This document shows, one piece after another, positions 7,192 through 15,946 of a stretch of 64,000 bases of DNA. The position numbers and the translations under genes were made by a program. The stretch spans positions 5,751,700-5,815,699 of the forward strand of contig NZ_HF570108.1 in assembly GCF_000297395.2 (NCBI RefSeq), in the 5' to 3' direction. This DNA is from Micromonospora lupini str. Lupac 08. Lineage in GTDB: Bacteria > Actinomycetota > Actinomycetes > Mycobacteriales > Micromonosporaceae. How positions within the stretch are numbered: position 1 is the first letter of the stretch; every line of letters starts with the position of its first letter. The notes beneath the pieces are model-generated. The model had not been told where the DNA came from and did no database searches. It was given only the letters and a program-made list of their open reading frames with translations.

Positions 7192-8001
7192 CTACGGGTA
7201 GAGCAACCTGCCCATCCGCCGCGACGCCACCAGCAGGCCGGCCGCCAGCATCGCCAGCAGGTAGAGCACGTCGAGCAGCCAGAGCCAACCCCCGGTGCCC
7301 AGCGCGATGCCACGGACCAGGTGCACCGCCCGGTACAGCGGGGTGACCTCGACCAGCCAGTGCAGCAGGGTCGGGTACGCCTGCGCCGGCACGAAGGTGC
7401 CGGAGAAGAGGAACAGCGTGAACTGCGCGGAGGCCACCAGGTCGAAATCCTGCCAACTGCGCATGAAGGTGGAGATCGCCATGCCGAGCGCCCCGAACGC
7501 GAACCCGACAAGCACCGCGGCCGGCAGGGTGGTCAGCGCGTGGACGACGCTCGTCAGATCCAAGGCGATCATCACGCCGAGGAACGCGGCCGAGTAGGCG
7601 CTGCCCCGCAGCATCGCCCAGCCCAGCTCACCGACGGCGATCTCGAACGGCCGTACCGGGGTGGCGATCATCCCGTCGTACAGCTTCATGTACTTCATCT
7701 TGCCGAAGAAGTTGAATGTGGTCTCCGAGAGCGCCCCGGTCATCGCGGACGAGGCCAGCATCGCCGGCGCCACGAACTCGGCGTACGACACCAGCCGCCC
7801 ACCGGGCAGTGGCAGGTCGCCGACGAGCGTCCCGACGCCCACGCCGATGGAGAGCAGGTAGAGCAGCGGCTCCACGAAGCCGGAGAGCAGCAGCAGCCAG
7901 TAGACCGACTTCAGCGCGGCGACGTTGCGCTCGACCACCGACGCCGACCGCCGGGACGCGGCGGAGACGTCGACGAGCCGGGGCAGGACCAGCGTGACCA
8001 C
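7192..8001 (-). CDS. ABC-2 type transporter permease (second of a pair)
   Basis: The 269-residue protein has six predicted membrane helices and an ABC-2 (NodJ/DrrB-like) pattern, including MLASSAMTGALSETTFNFFGKMKY and the conserved FLFSGTFVPAQAYP near helix 5. It should form the membrane channel of an exporter together with the adjacent permease (9 bp upstream). The GTG start has GGGAG 6 bp before it. The likely ATPase is encoded at 10951-11883 in the same orientation. Substrate unknown; homologues export drugs, glycolipids or polyketides. Confidence 0.88.
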   Translation of the reverse strand: MVTLVLPRLVDVSAASRRSASVVERNVAALKSVYWLLLLSGFVEPLLYLLSIGVGVGTLVGDLPLPGGRLVSYAEFVAPAMLASSAMTGALSETTFNFFGKMKYMKLYDGMIATPVRPFEIAVGELGWAMLRGSAYSAAFLGVMIALDLTSVVHALTTLPAAVLVGFAFGALGMAISTFMRSWQDFDLVASAQFTLFLFSGTFVPAQAYPTLLHWLVEVTPLYRAVHLVRGIALGTGGWLWLLDVLYLLAMLAAGLLVASRRMGRLLYP

Positions 8002-8010
8002 GGGATCTCC

Positions 8011-8808
8011 CTAGACGATGAGCTTGCGGCGGAAGGTGCGCAGCGCCAGCAGCGAACCGACAGCCGCCCAGGCAGCCAGGTAGAGCAGGTGCCCGGCGAC
8101 CGACCACTGTGGGGCGACACCGAGGGTCGCCGCACGGCACAGGTCGACGGCGTGCCACAGCGGCGTCACGTACGCCAGCCAGCGCAGCGCCTCGGGCAGC
8201 GACTCGACCGGGAAGAACACGCCTGCGAACAGCGTCATCGGGATGACCGCGAACCGGAACAGCATCGCCAGCCAACTGTCGCTGGACACCACCGCCGCGT
8301 ACGCGAAGGTCGGCGCGGCCACGGCCAGCCCGAGCAGCGCCACCACCGGCAGGGTGGCCACCGCCCACGGCGACCGCAACGCCCCGAACAGGCCGGTGAC
8401 CAGCAGGAAAGCCGCGATCGTCGTGAGCACCCGGAACAGCACGAAGGCCAGTTGCCCGGCCAGGATGTCACCGACCCGCAGCGGCGACGCCGTCTGCGAG
8501 AAGTAGGTCTTGATCCAATGGAACTTGCTGAACACCGGCCACGTCGAGTCGCCCACCGTTACCTGGAGCGCCGTCGAGGCGATCAGCCCGGGGACCAGCC
8601 AGTCGAGATAGCGCACCCCGTCGACGCCCTGGTCGATGTACGCACCGACGCCCAGCCCGAAGCCGAGCACGGTCAGCACCGGCAGCAGGAACGACGAGAA
8701 CACCCCGGCCCGCCAGGTGCGACGAAGCCCGACCAGGTTGTGCTCGAACACCGCGTACGCCGGCACCCACGGCACCCGCGTCCGCTGCGCCACACTCACC
8801 ACGACCAC
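8011..8808 (-). CDS. ABC-2 type transporter permease (first of a pair)
   Basis: The 265-residue product has six membrane segments and the ABC-2 pattern (FLLPVLTVLGFGLGVGAYID, GLIASTALQVTVGDSTWPVF, TLFAGVFFPVESLPEALRW). It is a paralogue of the next gene and the two probably form a heterodimer. Several in-frame GTG codons crowd the start; 8808 is the first after a weak GAAAGG motif. The upstream region is repeat-rich and separates it from the ATPase gene. Confidence 0.86.
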   Translation of the reverse strand: MVVVSVAQRTRVPWVPAYAVFEHNLVGLRRTWRAGVFSSFLLPVLTVLGFGLGVGAYIDQGVDGVRYLDWLVPGLIASTALQVTVGDSTWPVFSKFHWIKTYFSQTASPLRVGDILAGQLAFVLFRVLTTIAAFLLVTGLFGALRSPWAVATLPVVALLGLAVAAPTFAYAAVVSSDSWLAMLFRFAVIPMTLFAGVFFPVESLPEALRWLAYVTPLWHAVDLCRAATLGVAPQWSVAGHLLYLAAWAAVGSLLALRTFRRKLIV

Positions 8809-8962
8809 CCCCGTCCCCGACCTTTCTACCCCCGGGGTACGACAGGCCGCCGGTCACCCTACGACGCCCCCGTCGACGTGTCGCCCGGGTTTCGACGCAC
8901 CCGCGCCGGCGACCAACCCAGGTCCCCCGAAACCGCGGTGTCCCGGCGCGCTCGCGTCCGGT

Positions 8963-9140
8963 GATCGACTCGGGTTCACCGAAACCGTGGGGTCCGAGCC
9001 CGCTCGCGCCCACGATCGACTCGGGTTCACCGAAACCGCGGGGTCCGAGCCCGCTCGCGCCCACGATCGGCTCGGGTTCACCGAAACCGCGGGGTCCGAG
9101 CCCGCTCGCGCCCACGATCGACTCGGGTTCACCGAAACCG
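8963..9140. repeat. 51-bp tandem repeat (three full units plus a partial fourth)
   Basis: Units beginning GATCGACTCGGGTTCACCG start at 8963, 9014, 9065 and 9116, exactly 51 bp apart and nearly identical. A more diverged copy seems to precede them (8920-8960). The same core sequence occurs near 29963-30043 as an inverted pair, so this is a dispersed genome repeat locally amplified. No spacers of variable sequence are present, so it is not CRISPR. Confidence 0.9.
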
Positions 9141-9406
9141 GGGTGTCCACAGCGCTGCGACGCCACGGTTTGCAGGAAATCGAGTCGATCTAGGCGGCTG
9201 GGGCGGTCCGAAGCACCGGGCGACCGGCGACCGGCGGCAGCGCGCCGTGCTCACGGCAGATTGACGCCACGATCCACCTGGCGAGTCCCGGGGCGCCGGC
9301 CTCGACACCCCCCACATCGGCGATGTGGCGGCATCCCACCGCACGGACACACCCGTATCGCCGACCTGGCGCGCGTTCGTCGTGCTCGGCGCAGTCGCCG
9401 AGTTGA
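9141..9406. other. Intergenic stretch with no convincing gene
   Basis: I see no coding frame with a ribosome site here. The segment 9271-9408 starts with GATCCACC, ends with GTTGATCAAC and contains facing copies of an ATCGGCGAT/ATCGCCGAC motif, resembling a diverged copy of the inverted repeat at 49340-49414. Confidence 0.4.
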
Positions 9407-9601
9407 TCAACCCGCGCGAAGGGCGCCGTGCCCGACGAACGCGCGCCACGCGTCCGGTGCGAAGACCAGCACCGGGCCGGTCGGGTCCTTCGAGTCACGA
9501 ACGGCCACCAACCCGGACAGGTTGTCGGCCACCTCCACGCAGGCGCCACCGCTGCCGTTGCTGCGGGTGCTCTTGCGCCAGCGGGCGCCGGTCAGCTCCA
9601 T
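9407..9601 (-). CDS. DUF397 domain protein
   Basis: The 64-residue protein has the standard DUF397 pattern: GARWRKSTRSNGSGGACVEV near the N-terminus and VRDSKDPTGPVLVF followed by WRAFV. Such proteins are encoded next to Scr1-type XRE regulators in actinomycetes and are thought to work with them, possibly as antitoxin-like or regulatory partners. It overlaps the end of the regulator gene by 10 bp, so the two are coupled. Confidence 0.92.
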   Translation of the reverse strand: MELTGARWRKSTRSNGSGGACVEVADNLSGLVAVRDSKDPTGPVLVFAPDAWRAFVGHGALRAG

Positions 9602-10395
9602 GTCTCCGCCACTTCCGCGATCAGGTCGAGGGACTGCTGCTGCGATAGTGCCTCACCCCGGATCGACTCCCACACCTCGACCATCTGCCGTACGTACTCG
9701 GCGCGGTCGATCACCTGTCCGTGGCGCTGTCCGTCCAGGAAGACGACATCCTCGCCGGAGGACGCGGTGGCGATCACGAAGGGACCATCGAGCCCAGCGT
9801 ACGCACCGGCACTGAGCGGCACGACCTGGATTCGGACCCGGGGCAGGGCCGAGCCGAGCTTCACCAGGTGTCGCAACTGCTCGCGCATCACTTCCGGGCC
9901 GCCGACGCACCGGCGCAGCGCGTACTCGTCGACGACCACGCTGAGCAGCGGCGGCCGGTCCCGGGTGAGCACGCCCTGCCGGTCGAGTCGGGCGGTCACC
10001 TGCTGCTCGACCTCGTCGGCAGCGAAAAGCCCGGCACCGGCCAGGATGGCGCGGGCGTACCCCTCGGTCTGCACCAGGCCCGGCACGTAGACCGGCTCGT
10101 ACCACCGCAGGGCGGTGGTCTCCTGCTCGATGCCGGCCCAGTCACGGAACCACGGCACCACCGCCTCCCGGCTGATCCGACGCTGGATGCGTTCGAAGCG
10201 CCCGTCGGCCGCGAACACGGCGTCACACCGTCGCGCGAAGTCCAGGCTCGGCCGCCGCTCGGACGTTTCCACCTTGGCGACCAGCGCCCCCGAGTAGCTC
10301 AGGGCCTCGGCCAGCGTCGCCTGGGACATGCCACCGGCGGCCCGGGCCAGCCGCAGCTCCTCCGCGAAGTGCTCCAGCATGGACGAACTCTCCAC
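9592..10395 (-). CDS. XRE-family regulator with Scr1-like C-terminal domain (DUF5753)
   Basis: The 267-residue product has an N-terminal helix-turn-helix (LRLARAAGGMSQATLAEALS, then KVETSERRPS) and a long C-terminal domain with the hallmark Y-x-P-x-x-x-P-G-L-x-Q-T-x-x-Y-A pattern (YEPVYVPGLVQTEGYA). The GTG at 10395 is chosen since GGAGG lies 6 bp upstream; an ATG five codons on is an alternative. It forms the usual pair with the DUF397 gene. Targets are unknown. Confidence 0.9.
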   Translation of the reverse strand: MESSSMLEHFAEELRLARAAGGMSQATLAEALSYSGALVAKVETSERRPSLDFARRCDAVFAADGRFERIQRRISREAVVPWFRDWAGIEQETTALRWYEPVYVPGLVQTEGYARAILAGAGLFAADEVEQQVTARLDRQGVLTRDRPPLLSVVVDEYALRRCVGGPEVMREQLRHLVKLGSALPRVRIQVVPLSAGAYAGLDGPFVIATASSGEDVVFLDGQRHGQVIDRAEYVRQMVEVWESIRGEALSQQQSLDLIAEVAETWS

Positions 10396-10604
10396 GGACA
10401 GCCTCCGTACATCCTCGGACCGTGCCGGGCCGATCACCGCACGCGCCGGTCGTCGGCGCGCGCAACGTCCCACGGTAGTCGGATCCTCAGCAGACTGTCA
10501 CGCAGCGGAACCGCTCACGGGTGCAGGACGGCGGGCGGAACCAGGCCGGGAGCGTCCCGGGACCACGGTCCGGGGCGCTCCCCTCCCACTCGACGGAGGT
10601 TCCC

Positions 10605-10679
10605 GTGCGACTCACGTGCCGGCGACGCGCCCGCCCGAACGGCGGCCACTTGTTGGCTCGGGATCGGGTCAGCCGCTGA
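10605..10679 (+). CDS. Possible 24-residue basic leader peptide coupled to the next gene
   Basis: A GTG preceded by GGAGGT (10595-10600) opens a 24-codon frame, MRLTCRRRARPNGGHLLARD and four more residues, ending in a TGA that overlaps the ATG of the next gene by one base (TGATG). The ribosome site is stronger than that of the next gene, so ribosomes may load here and re-initiate. It could be a regulatory leader peptide or a separate small protein. Confidence 0.45.
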   Translation: MRLTCRRRARPNGGHLLARDRVSR

Positions 10680-10915
10680 TGCCCCGGTACCGCCCGCACG
10701 TGGCGGCGCGCCCCTCCTGGCGCTGCCGGGTCTGCGGCGCCGCGTGGCCGTGCTCGCCCGCGCGGCTGGCGTTGCTCGGGGAGTACCGCGAGAACCGGAC
10801 CGGCCTGCTCATCTACCTCGCCACGCTGCTCCAGGAGGCGGACGGGGACCTCGCGAACCAGCTCGGACACGACCGCCTGCGCGACCGCTTCCTCACCTGG
10901 GCCAGGCCCCGATGA
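10679..10915 (+). CDS. Small CxxC-containing protein near the Scr1/DUF397 pair
   Basis: The 78-residue product has an N-terminal WRCRVCGAAWPC motif that could bind zinc, followed by a helical part (LLGEYRENRTGLLIYLATLL) and an acidic/basic tail ending RFLTWARPR. I recognise the type as a recurring small hypothetical protein of actinomycetes found near Scr1-type regulators but know no function. The ATG overlaps the stop of a 24-codon upstream frame. Confidence 0.72.
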   Translation: MPRYRPHVAARPSWRCRVCGAAWPCSPARLALLGEYRENRTGLLIYLATLLQEADGDLANQLGHDRLRDRFLTWARPR

Positions 10916-10950
10916 CCGGAGAGCGGCCGGAAAGCAGCGGCGGCGGCCCG

Positions 10951-11883
10951 TCAGTCGATCAGGGTGCGGCCGGTCAGGTGCAGGAACACGTCCTCCAGGC
11001 CGCTGCGCCGCACCAGCACGTTGGCCGGGTTGAGCCCCAACGCGGTGACCTCGGCGACCGCCGCGTCACCGTCGGGGACGTAGAGCAGGACCCGGTCGGG
11101 CAGCACCTCGACCCGCTCCCCCAGACCGTCGAGCTTGCCGGCGAAGGGCTCCTGCGACTCGGCCGCGAAACGCAGCTCGACCACCTCGCGGGTGGAGTGC
11201 TCCTCGATCAGCGCGCGGGGTGAACCCTCGGCGACGATCCGCCCGCCGTCCATGACCACCAGCCGGTCGCAGAGCTGCTCGGCCTCGTCCATGTAGTGCG
11301 TGGTGAGCACCAGCGTCACGCCCTGCTGCTTGAGCCGGAACAGCCGCTCCCACACCAGGTGCCGGGCCTGCGGGTCGAGCCCGGTGGTCGGCTCGTCGAG
11401 CAGCACGATCTCCGGGTCGTTGACGAGCGCGCGGGCGATGGTCAGCCGACGCTTCATCCCGCCGGAGAGCGGCTCGACCTTGCTGTCGGCCCGCTCGGTG
11501 AGCTGAACGAAGTCGAGCAGCTCGGCGGCCCGCTCCCGGGCCACCCGACGCGGGATGCCGAAGTAGCGGGCGTACACCGTGAGGTTTTCCCGGACGGTCA
11601 GCTCCGGATCGAGATTGTCCATCTGCGGGCACACGCCGAGGCGGGCCCGGATCGCCGGCCCGTCGCGGACCGGATCCAGGTCGAGGATGCGCAGCTCACC
11701 GCCGCTCGGTGGGGAGATGCAGCCGACCATCCGCATGGTGGAGGACTTGCCGGCGCCGTTGGGCCCGAGGAAACCGAACGCCTCTCCCGAGCGCACCTCG
11801 ACGTCGATGCCGTCGACGGCGGTGAAGTCACCGAACCGCTTCACCAGCCCACGAGCCTGAATCAGTGGTCGCCCCGAAATCAC
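10951..11883 (-). CDS. ABC-2 exporter ATP-binding protein (DrrA/NodI-like)
   Basis: The 310-residue protein shows Walker A GPNGAGKSS, signature LSGGMKRRLTIARAL, Walker B EIVLLDEPTTGLDP and the switch histidine in TTHYMDEAEQ, plus a C-terminal domain typical of drug-exporter ATPases. It most likely energises the two ABC-2 permeases at 7192-8808, which share its orientation but lie 2 kb downstream. The GTG at 11883 opens the frame. The separation by the Scr1/DUF397 genes and repeats suggests an insertion into an older operon. Confidence 0.9.
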   Translation of the reverse strand: MISGRPLIQARGLVKRFGDFTAVDGIDVEVRSGEAFGFLGPNGAGKSSTMRMVGCISPPSGGELRILDLDPVRDGPAIRARLGVCPQMDNLDPELTVRENLTVYARYFGIPRRVARERAAELLDFVQLTERADSKVEPLSGGMKRRLTIARALVNDPEIVLLDEPTTGLDPQARHLVWERLFRLKQQGVTLVLTTHYMDEAEQLCDRLVVMDGGRIVAEGSPRALIEEHSTREVVELRFAAESQEPFAGKLDGLGERVEVLPDRVLLYVPDGDAAVAEVTALGLNPANVLVRRSGLEDVFLHLTGRTLID

Positions 11884-12008
11884 CGCCCGACCCTAACCGC
11901 CAGGTCCGACAAACCTCCATGCAAATACCCGCCCGCCAGCCGGTCACCCCGTGTCCGAGCCAACGGCGGCGAAACGCCGATTGATGCCCCACCCGTCGGT
12001 CAATCGAC

Positions 12009-14384
12009 GTGTATCGTCCCTTTGTGTCGCCCATCAGCTCGCCCGATGGTTCGTCGTCACCTCCCCGACCAGCCAACTCTCCCGCCGACGGGCCCGCAAC
12101 GAACCCCGCCGACGGGCCCGCAACGCACCCCGCCGGTGAGCCCGCAACGCACCCCGCCGGTGAGCCCGCAACCAGCCCCGGCGGCGGGCCACCCCGGCCA
12201 CGACCGGGAGCCGAGCCGGCCGAGCCCGCCGAACCCGACGGCGCCCACTCGCCCAGTCCCACCACCCTCGCTACCAAGCCCCACCAGACCGGGCGCGACC
12301 CGGACAAGCCCGACCCGAGTGGGCCGGACCCGAGCGGGCTCGGCGTCGCCGAGCGGGCGTCTCGGGATCTGGCCGCCCAGTTCGAGGACGAGAAGCCGGG
12401 TCGGGTGCTCTCCGGGCCGGCGGGTCTGCTCCTCACCACGGCGGCGCTGGCGGTCGGCGCTCTCGCCCTCTGGCAGGTGTTCCGCCCCCTGTCGCAGGGC
12501 AGCAAGTATTACCTGATCATCTTCCTGGCCGGCGTGCTACCGCTGGTCTTCCTCGCCTACCCGGCCGACCTGCGGTTGCCGGGCCGTCTCCGCATCTGGC
12601 GAGGAAGGGCCTCGACGGGTCCGACCGTGAGCGACTGGGTTCTGGTCGCCCTGGCGGTCGCGGCCTGTCTCTACCCCGTCCTGCCGATCCGGATCGGCAG
12701 CGGTGGCGGCGGTTACAACGCCTTCCTCGACCGGCAGGGCCTGCTGACGCCGACGGATCTGGTGCTGGGCACGATCCTGCTGCTCCTGCTGCTCGAAGCG
12801 TGTCGACGTACCACCGGTTGGATCCTGCCCGCGGTCTGCCTGCTCTTCCTCGGCTACGGCTACTACGGCGGGTTTCTTCCGCAGTCCTGGCCGGTCGCGC
12901 ACGCCGGGCTCGACTTCAGTCAACTGGTGGACGCGTTCTACAACTCCGACAGCGGCTTCTACGGCACGCCGCTCGACGTGGCCGCCTCGTACATCGTGCT
13001 GTTCACCATCTACGGCGCGGCGCTGGAGTTCTCCGGGGCCGGCCGGTTCTTCGTCGAGCTGTCGGCCGCGGCGTTCCGCCGCTCGCGTACCGCCGCCGGC
13101 CGGACGGCGGTGGCCTCCGGCTTCCTGCTCGGCACCGTCTCCGGCTCCGGCGCGGCGACGACGGTCAGCATCGGCGCGGTGACCTGGCCGCTGCTGCGCC
13201 GCGCCGGCTACCCGCCGGAGCGGGCCGGCGGCATGCTGGCCGCGGCCGGGGTGGGCGCCATCCTCTCCCCGCCCACGCTGGGCGCTGCGGCGTTCATCAT
13301 CGCCGAGTACCTGGGCGTCTCGTACCTCCAGGTGCTGGGCTGGGCAACGGTGCCCACGGTGCTCTACTACCTCGGCATCCTGTTCGCCGTGGAGATCGAT
13401 GCCCGCCGTTCCGGCGTACGTCCCGCGGTGATCGACGTCGGCTCGCCCTGGCGTCTGCTGGCCCGGTTCGGCTACCACTTCGCCTCGCTGATCGCCATCA
13501 TCGTGTTCCTCGCGGTCGATGTCTCCGCGACGAGAGCTGTCGTCTTCGCCATCCTGCTCACCGTCGCGTTGTCGTTCCTGGACCGTGCGCACCGACTCAC
13601 TCCGGGCCGGCTGGTGACCGCGCTGGTCACCGGCGTACGCGGCGTCCTTGCCGTCACCGCGGTGTGCGCCGCCGCCGGCATCATCACGGCGACCACCACG
13701 AAGACCGGCCTCGGGCCGCAGGCGGCGGCGCTGCTGATCGGCGGGGCCCAGGCCGTCACGTCGGACCCGACATTCGTGCTGGTGCTGACCGCGTTGCTCG
13801 CCGCCGTCGCGCTCACCCTGCTGGGCCTGGCCGTGCCGGTCACCGCGTCGTTCGTGATCGGCTGGGTGATCGTCGGTCCGGCCCTGCTCGATCTGGGCGT
13901 CACCGCGCCGGCGGCGGCGATGTTCGTCTTCTACTTCGCGGTGCTGTCCGAGGTGTCCCCACCGACCGCGCTCGCCGCGGTGGCCGCGGCGGCGGTCACC
14001 GGAGGCCGGCTGGTGCCGACCATGTGGCAGACCCTGCGGTACGCGCTGCCGGCGTACCTGATCCCGATCGCGTTCGTCATCACGCCGGCGGGTCTCGGTC
14101 TGCTCGGTATCGGTGGCGTCCAACGGATCGCCTTCGCCGCCGTGGTCACCGCGCTGAGCGTGGCGGTGCTCGCCGTTGCCGCCGGTGGTTGGTTGCCCGG
14201 CGTGGGCCGGGCCGGCGCCCCGGAACGTGTGCTGGGCGCCCTCGCCGGTGTCACCCTGCTCTGGCTCGAACCCGTGCCGGTCACGGTCGGCGCGGCGCTG
14301 GCCGCCGTCGCGGCGGCGGGTGTGTTCCTGCGACGCCGATCCGCCGGCCGACCCTCGACCAATCCTCTGAAGGAGAGACTGTGA
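12009..14384 (+). CDS. TRAP transporter fused permease (small and large subunits in one chain)
   Basis: The 791-residue product has an N-terminal Pro/Ala-rich cytoplasmic tail (to about residue 120) and some 16-18 membrane segments. The segment FLLGTVSGSGAATTVSIGAV and the later LSEVSPPTALAAVAAAAVTG are typical of DctM-type TRAP permeases of the 4TM/12TM fusion class. It imports an organic acid-like solute using an ion gradient with the TAXI binding protein encoded next. The start is uncertain: GTG 12009 or 12024, neither with a good ribosome site. The gene overlaps the binding-protein gene by 4 bp. Confidence 0.87.
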   Translation: MYRPFVSPISSPDGSSSPPRPANSPADGPATNPADGPATHPAGEPATHPAGEPATSPGGGPPRPRPGAEPAEPAEPDGAHSPSPTTLATKPHQTGRDPDKPDPSGPDPSGLGVAERASRDLAAQFEDEKPGRVLSGPAGLLLTTAALAVGALALWQVFRPLSQGSKYYLIIFLAGVLPLVFLAYPADLRLPGRLRIWRGRASTGPTVSDWVLVALAVAACLYPVLPIRIGSGGGGYNAFLDRQGLLTPTDLVLGTILLLLLLEACRRTTGWILPAVCLLFLGYGYYGGFLPQSWPVAHAGLDFSQLVDAFYNSDSGFYGTPLDVAASYIVLFTIYGAALEFSGAGRFFVELSAAAFRRSRTAAGRTAVASGFLLGTVSGSGAATTVSIGAVTWPLLRRAGYPPERAGGMLAAAGVGAILSPPTLGAAAFIIAEYLGVSYLQVLGWATVPTVLYYLGILFAVEIDARRSGVRPAVIDVGSPWRLLARFGYHFASLIAIIVFLAVDVSATRAVVFAILLTVALSFLDRAHRLTPGRLVTALVTGVRGVLAVTAVCAAAGIITATTTKTGLGPQAAALLIGGAQAVTSDPTFVLVLTALLAAVALTLLGLAVPVTASFVIGWVIVGPALLDLGVTAPAAAMFVFYFAVLSEVSPPTALAAVAAAAVTGGRLVPTMWQTLRYALPAYLIPIAFVITPAGLGLLGIGGVQRIAFAAVVTALSVAVLAVAAGGWLPGVGRAGAPERVLGALAGVTLLWLEPVPVTVGAALAAVAAAGVFLRRRSAGRPSTNPLKERL
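12081..12176 (+). repeat. 24-bp in-frame tandem repeat in the TRAP permease N-terminus
   Basis: Four 24-bp units encode the eight-residue motif PADGPATN/PADGPATH/PAGEPATH/PAGEPATS. The repeat lies in a Pro-rich tail before the first membrane segment and adds no recognisable domain. Confidence 0.85.
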
Positions 14385-15400
14385 CACGAATCGACGTACG
14401 GCTCGCCGCGGGCCTGAGCGTGCTCGCCCTCGTCACGACGGGCGCCGCGGGTTGCGGAGGTCGGCAGGACGGCGCGGCCACCGACGATGCGGCAAGCGAG
14501 GTCACCTGCGAGGTGACCCAGGAGACCCGCGTCGGCATCGCCACCGGCAACGCGACAGGCGTCTACTACGCGGTCGGCAACGCCCTGGCCGGGCAGTTGT
14601 CCGGGGCGACCGGCGGCAAGCTCACCGGCACCGCCGCCGAGACCGGGGCGTCGGTGCAGAACGTCGAGCAACTGGTCGGTGGCCAGTACGACGTGGCGTT
14701 CTCGCTGTTCGACACGGCTGTCAACGCGGTCGAGGGCAAGGGCAGCTTCAGCGGGCCGCAGCCGGTGCAGGCGCTGGCCCGGATCTACGACAACTACACG
14801 CAGGTGGTGGTCCGCAACGACTCCGGGATCACCTCGGTGGCCGACATGCGGGGCAAGCGGATCTCCACCGGCTCGCCGAAGTCCGGCACGGAGGTGATCG
14901 CCAACCGGCTGTTGGAGGCCGCCGGCCTCGACCCGGCCAAGGACATCCGGGCGCAGCGACTGGACCTCACCAAGACGGTGGAGGGGGTCAAGGACGGCAG
15001 CGTCGACGGCTTCTTCTGGTCCGGTGGTCTGCCCACCGGGGGCCTGACCGACCTGTTCACCACGGCCGGCGACTCGGTGAGGTTCGTCGACATCTCGCCG
15101 TTGCTGCCGAAGATCACCACCTTGAGCCCCGGCTACCAGGCCGGGACGATCGGTCGGGACGCGTACCGGACGACCACCGACACTCCGACAATCGTCGTAC
15201 CCAACGTGTTGCTGGTCCGCAAGGACCTGGACGCCAACGTCGCCTGCGCGATCACCCGGACGGTCTTCGACAAGCGCGACACGCTGGCCCAGGCCAACCC
15301 GGCGGCCAAGGGGATCTCGCTGGAGAACGCCCGCAGGACTCTGCCGGTGCCGCTGCACCGCGGCGCCGAGAAGGCGCTGAACGACCTCGGTGCGAACTGA
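14381..15400 (+). CDS. TAXI-family TRAP transporter solute-binding lipoprotein
   Basis: The 339-residue protein begins with a signal peptide and a lipobox-like cysteine (VTTGAAGCGG), then the TAXI pattern: GIATGNATGVYYAVGNALA near residue 50, ETGASVQNVEQL and TGSPKSGTEVIANRLL. It captures the substrate outside the membrane for the fused permease. The GTG start overlaps the permease stop (GTGA) and has AAGGAG upstream, so the two are co-expressed. The ligand of this family is often glutamate or related acids, but the sequence does not show which. Confidence 0.9.
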   Translation: MTRIDVRLAAGLSVLALVTTGAAGCGGRQDGAATDDAASEVTCEVTQETRVGIATGNATGVYYAVGNALAGQLSGATGGKLTGTAAETGASVQNVEQLVGGQYDVAFSLFDTAVNAVEGKGSFSGPQPVQALARIYDNYTQVVVRNDSGITSVADMRGKRISTGSPKSGTEVIANRLLEAAGLDPAKDIRAQRLDLTKTVEGVKDGSVDGFFWSGGLPTGGLTDLFTTAGDSVRFVDISPLLPKITTLSPGYQAGTIGRDAYRTTTDTPTIVVPNVLLVRKDLDANVACAITRTVFDKRDTLAQANPAAKGISLENARRTLPVPLHRGAEKALNDLGAN

Positions 15401-15409
15401 CCCGACCGG

Positions 15410-15946
15410 TCAGCCGTCCACCGGAGCGGTGGCGGCCCGTGCGGCGGCGACCAGCCGGTCGGTCTCGTCGAGCACTGCCGCGTCGTCCGCCGGGGTGCCG
15501 GGATCGAGGCGGACCGTCCAGGTCAGACCGTCCACGCCGGCCACCCGCCGGGCCGCGACCCGGGCGGCGCCGCCGGGCACCGGGTGGTGTTCGGTGTACG
15601 CGACGGAGCGCGTCACCCGGGCCCGCACCTGGTGGGGCAGCTCACCCGGGTCGAGCAGCAGGTACGTCTCGGCCGGCCCGTCGGCGACCACCGTGTGGCC
15701 GTCGCGCTCGGCGACGGTCTCGGCGGGCGTGACGGTCAGTTCCCGGCCGGACCAGACGGCCTTGAGGACGTCGTGCCAGCCGATGCGGTGTCCCCGACCG
15801 GGCAGCCACAGCCCGAGGTTGCTGGCCACGACGACCCCGTCGCCCTCGCCGTTGCCCGCCGCCGACCAGGCGAGCACCCGTTCGTCGGCGGCAAGCGGCG
15901 GCCGGTCGGCCGGCGGCAGCTTCGGCTTGCGGCTGAACAGTCCCAT
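15410..15946 (-). CDS. Conserved actinobacterial protein of unknown function downstream of dnaG
   Basis: The 178-residue product begins MGLFSRKPKLPPADRP and has the repeated-strand look of a PH-like fold (VLAWSAAGNG, VVVASNLGLWLPG, RIGWHDVLKAVW). Such proteins commonly follow dnaG in actinomycetes, function unknown. The ATG directly abuts the dnaG TAG stop, with GGGAGGG as ribosome site inside the end of dnaG, so it is translated from the same message. Confidence 0.8.
   Translation of the reverse strand: MGLFSRKPKLPPADRPPLAADERVLAWSAAGNGEGDGVVVASNLGLWLPGRGHRIGWHDVLKAVWSGRELTVTPAETVAERDGHTVVADGPAETYLLLDPGELPHQVRARVTRSVAYTEHHPVPGGAARVAARRVAGVDGLTWTVRLDPGTPADDAAVLDETDRLVAAARAATAPVDG

Noticed and set aside
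8963..9140. Possible CRISPR array
   Set aside because: The units are directly adjacent without variable spacers, and no cas gene is nearby.
8809..9406. Insertion sequence between the ABC-2 permease and DUF397 genes
   Set aside because: No transposase frame or terminal inverted repeats with target duplications; only tandem repeats.
12537..14387. A 616-codon minus-strand frame in the TRAP region
   Set aside because: Low-complexity Arg/Gly/Glu composition with no motif, antisense to the well-defined TRAP permease.
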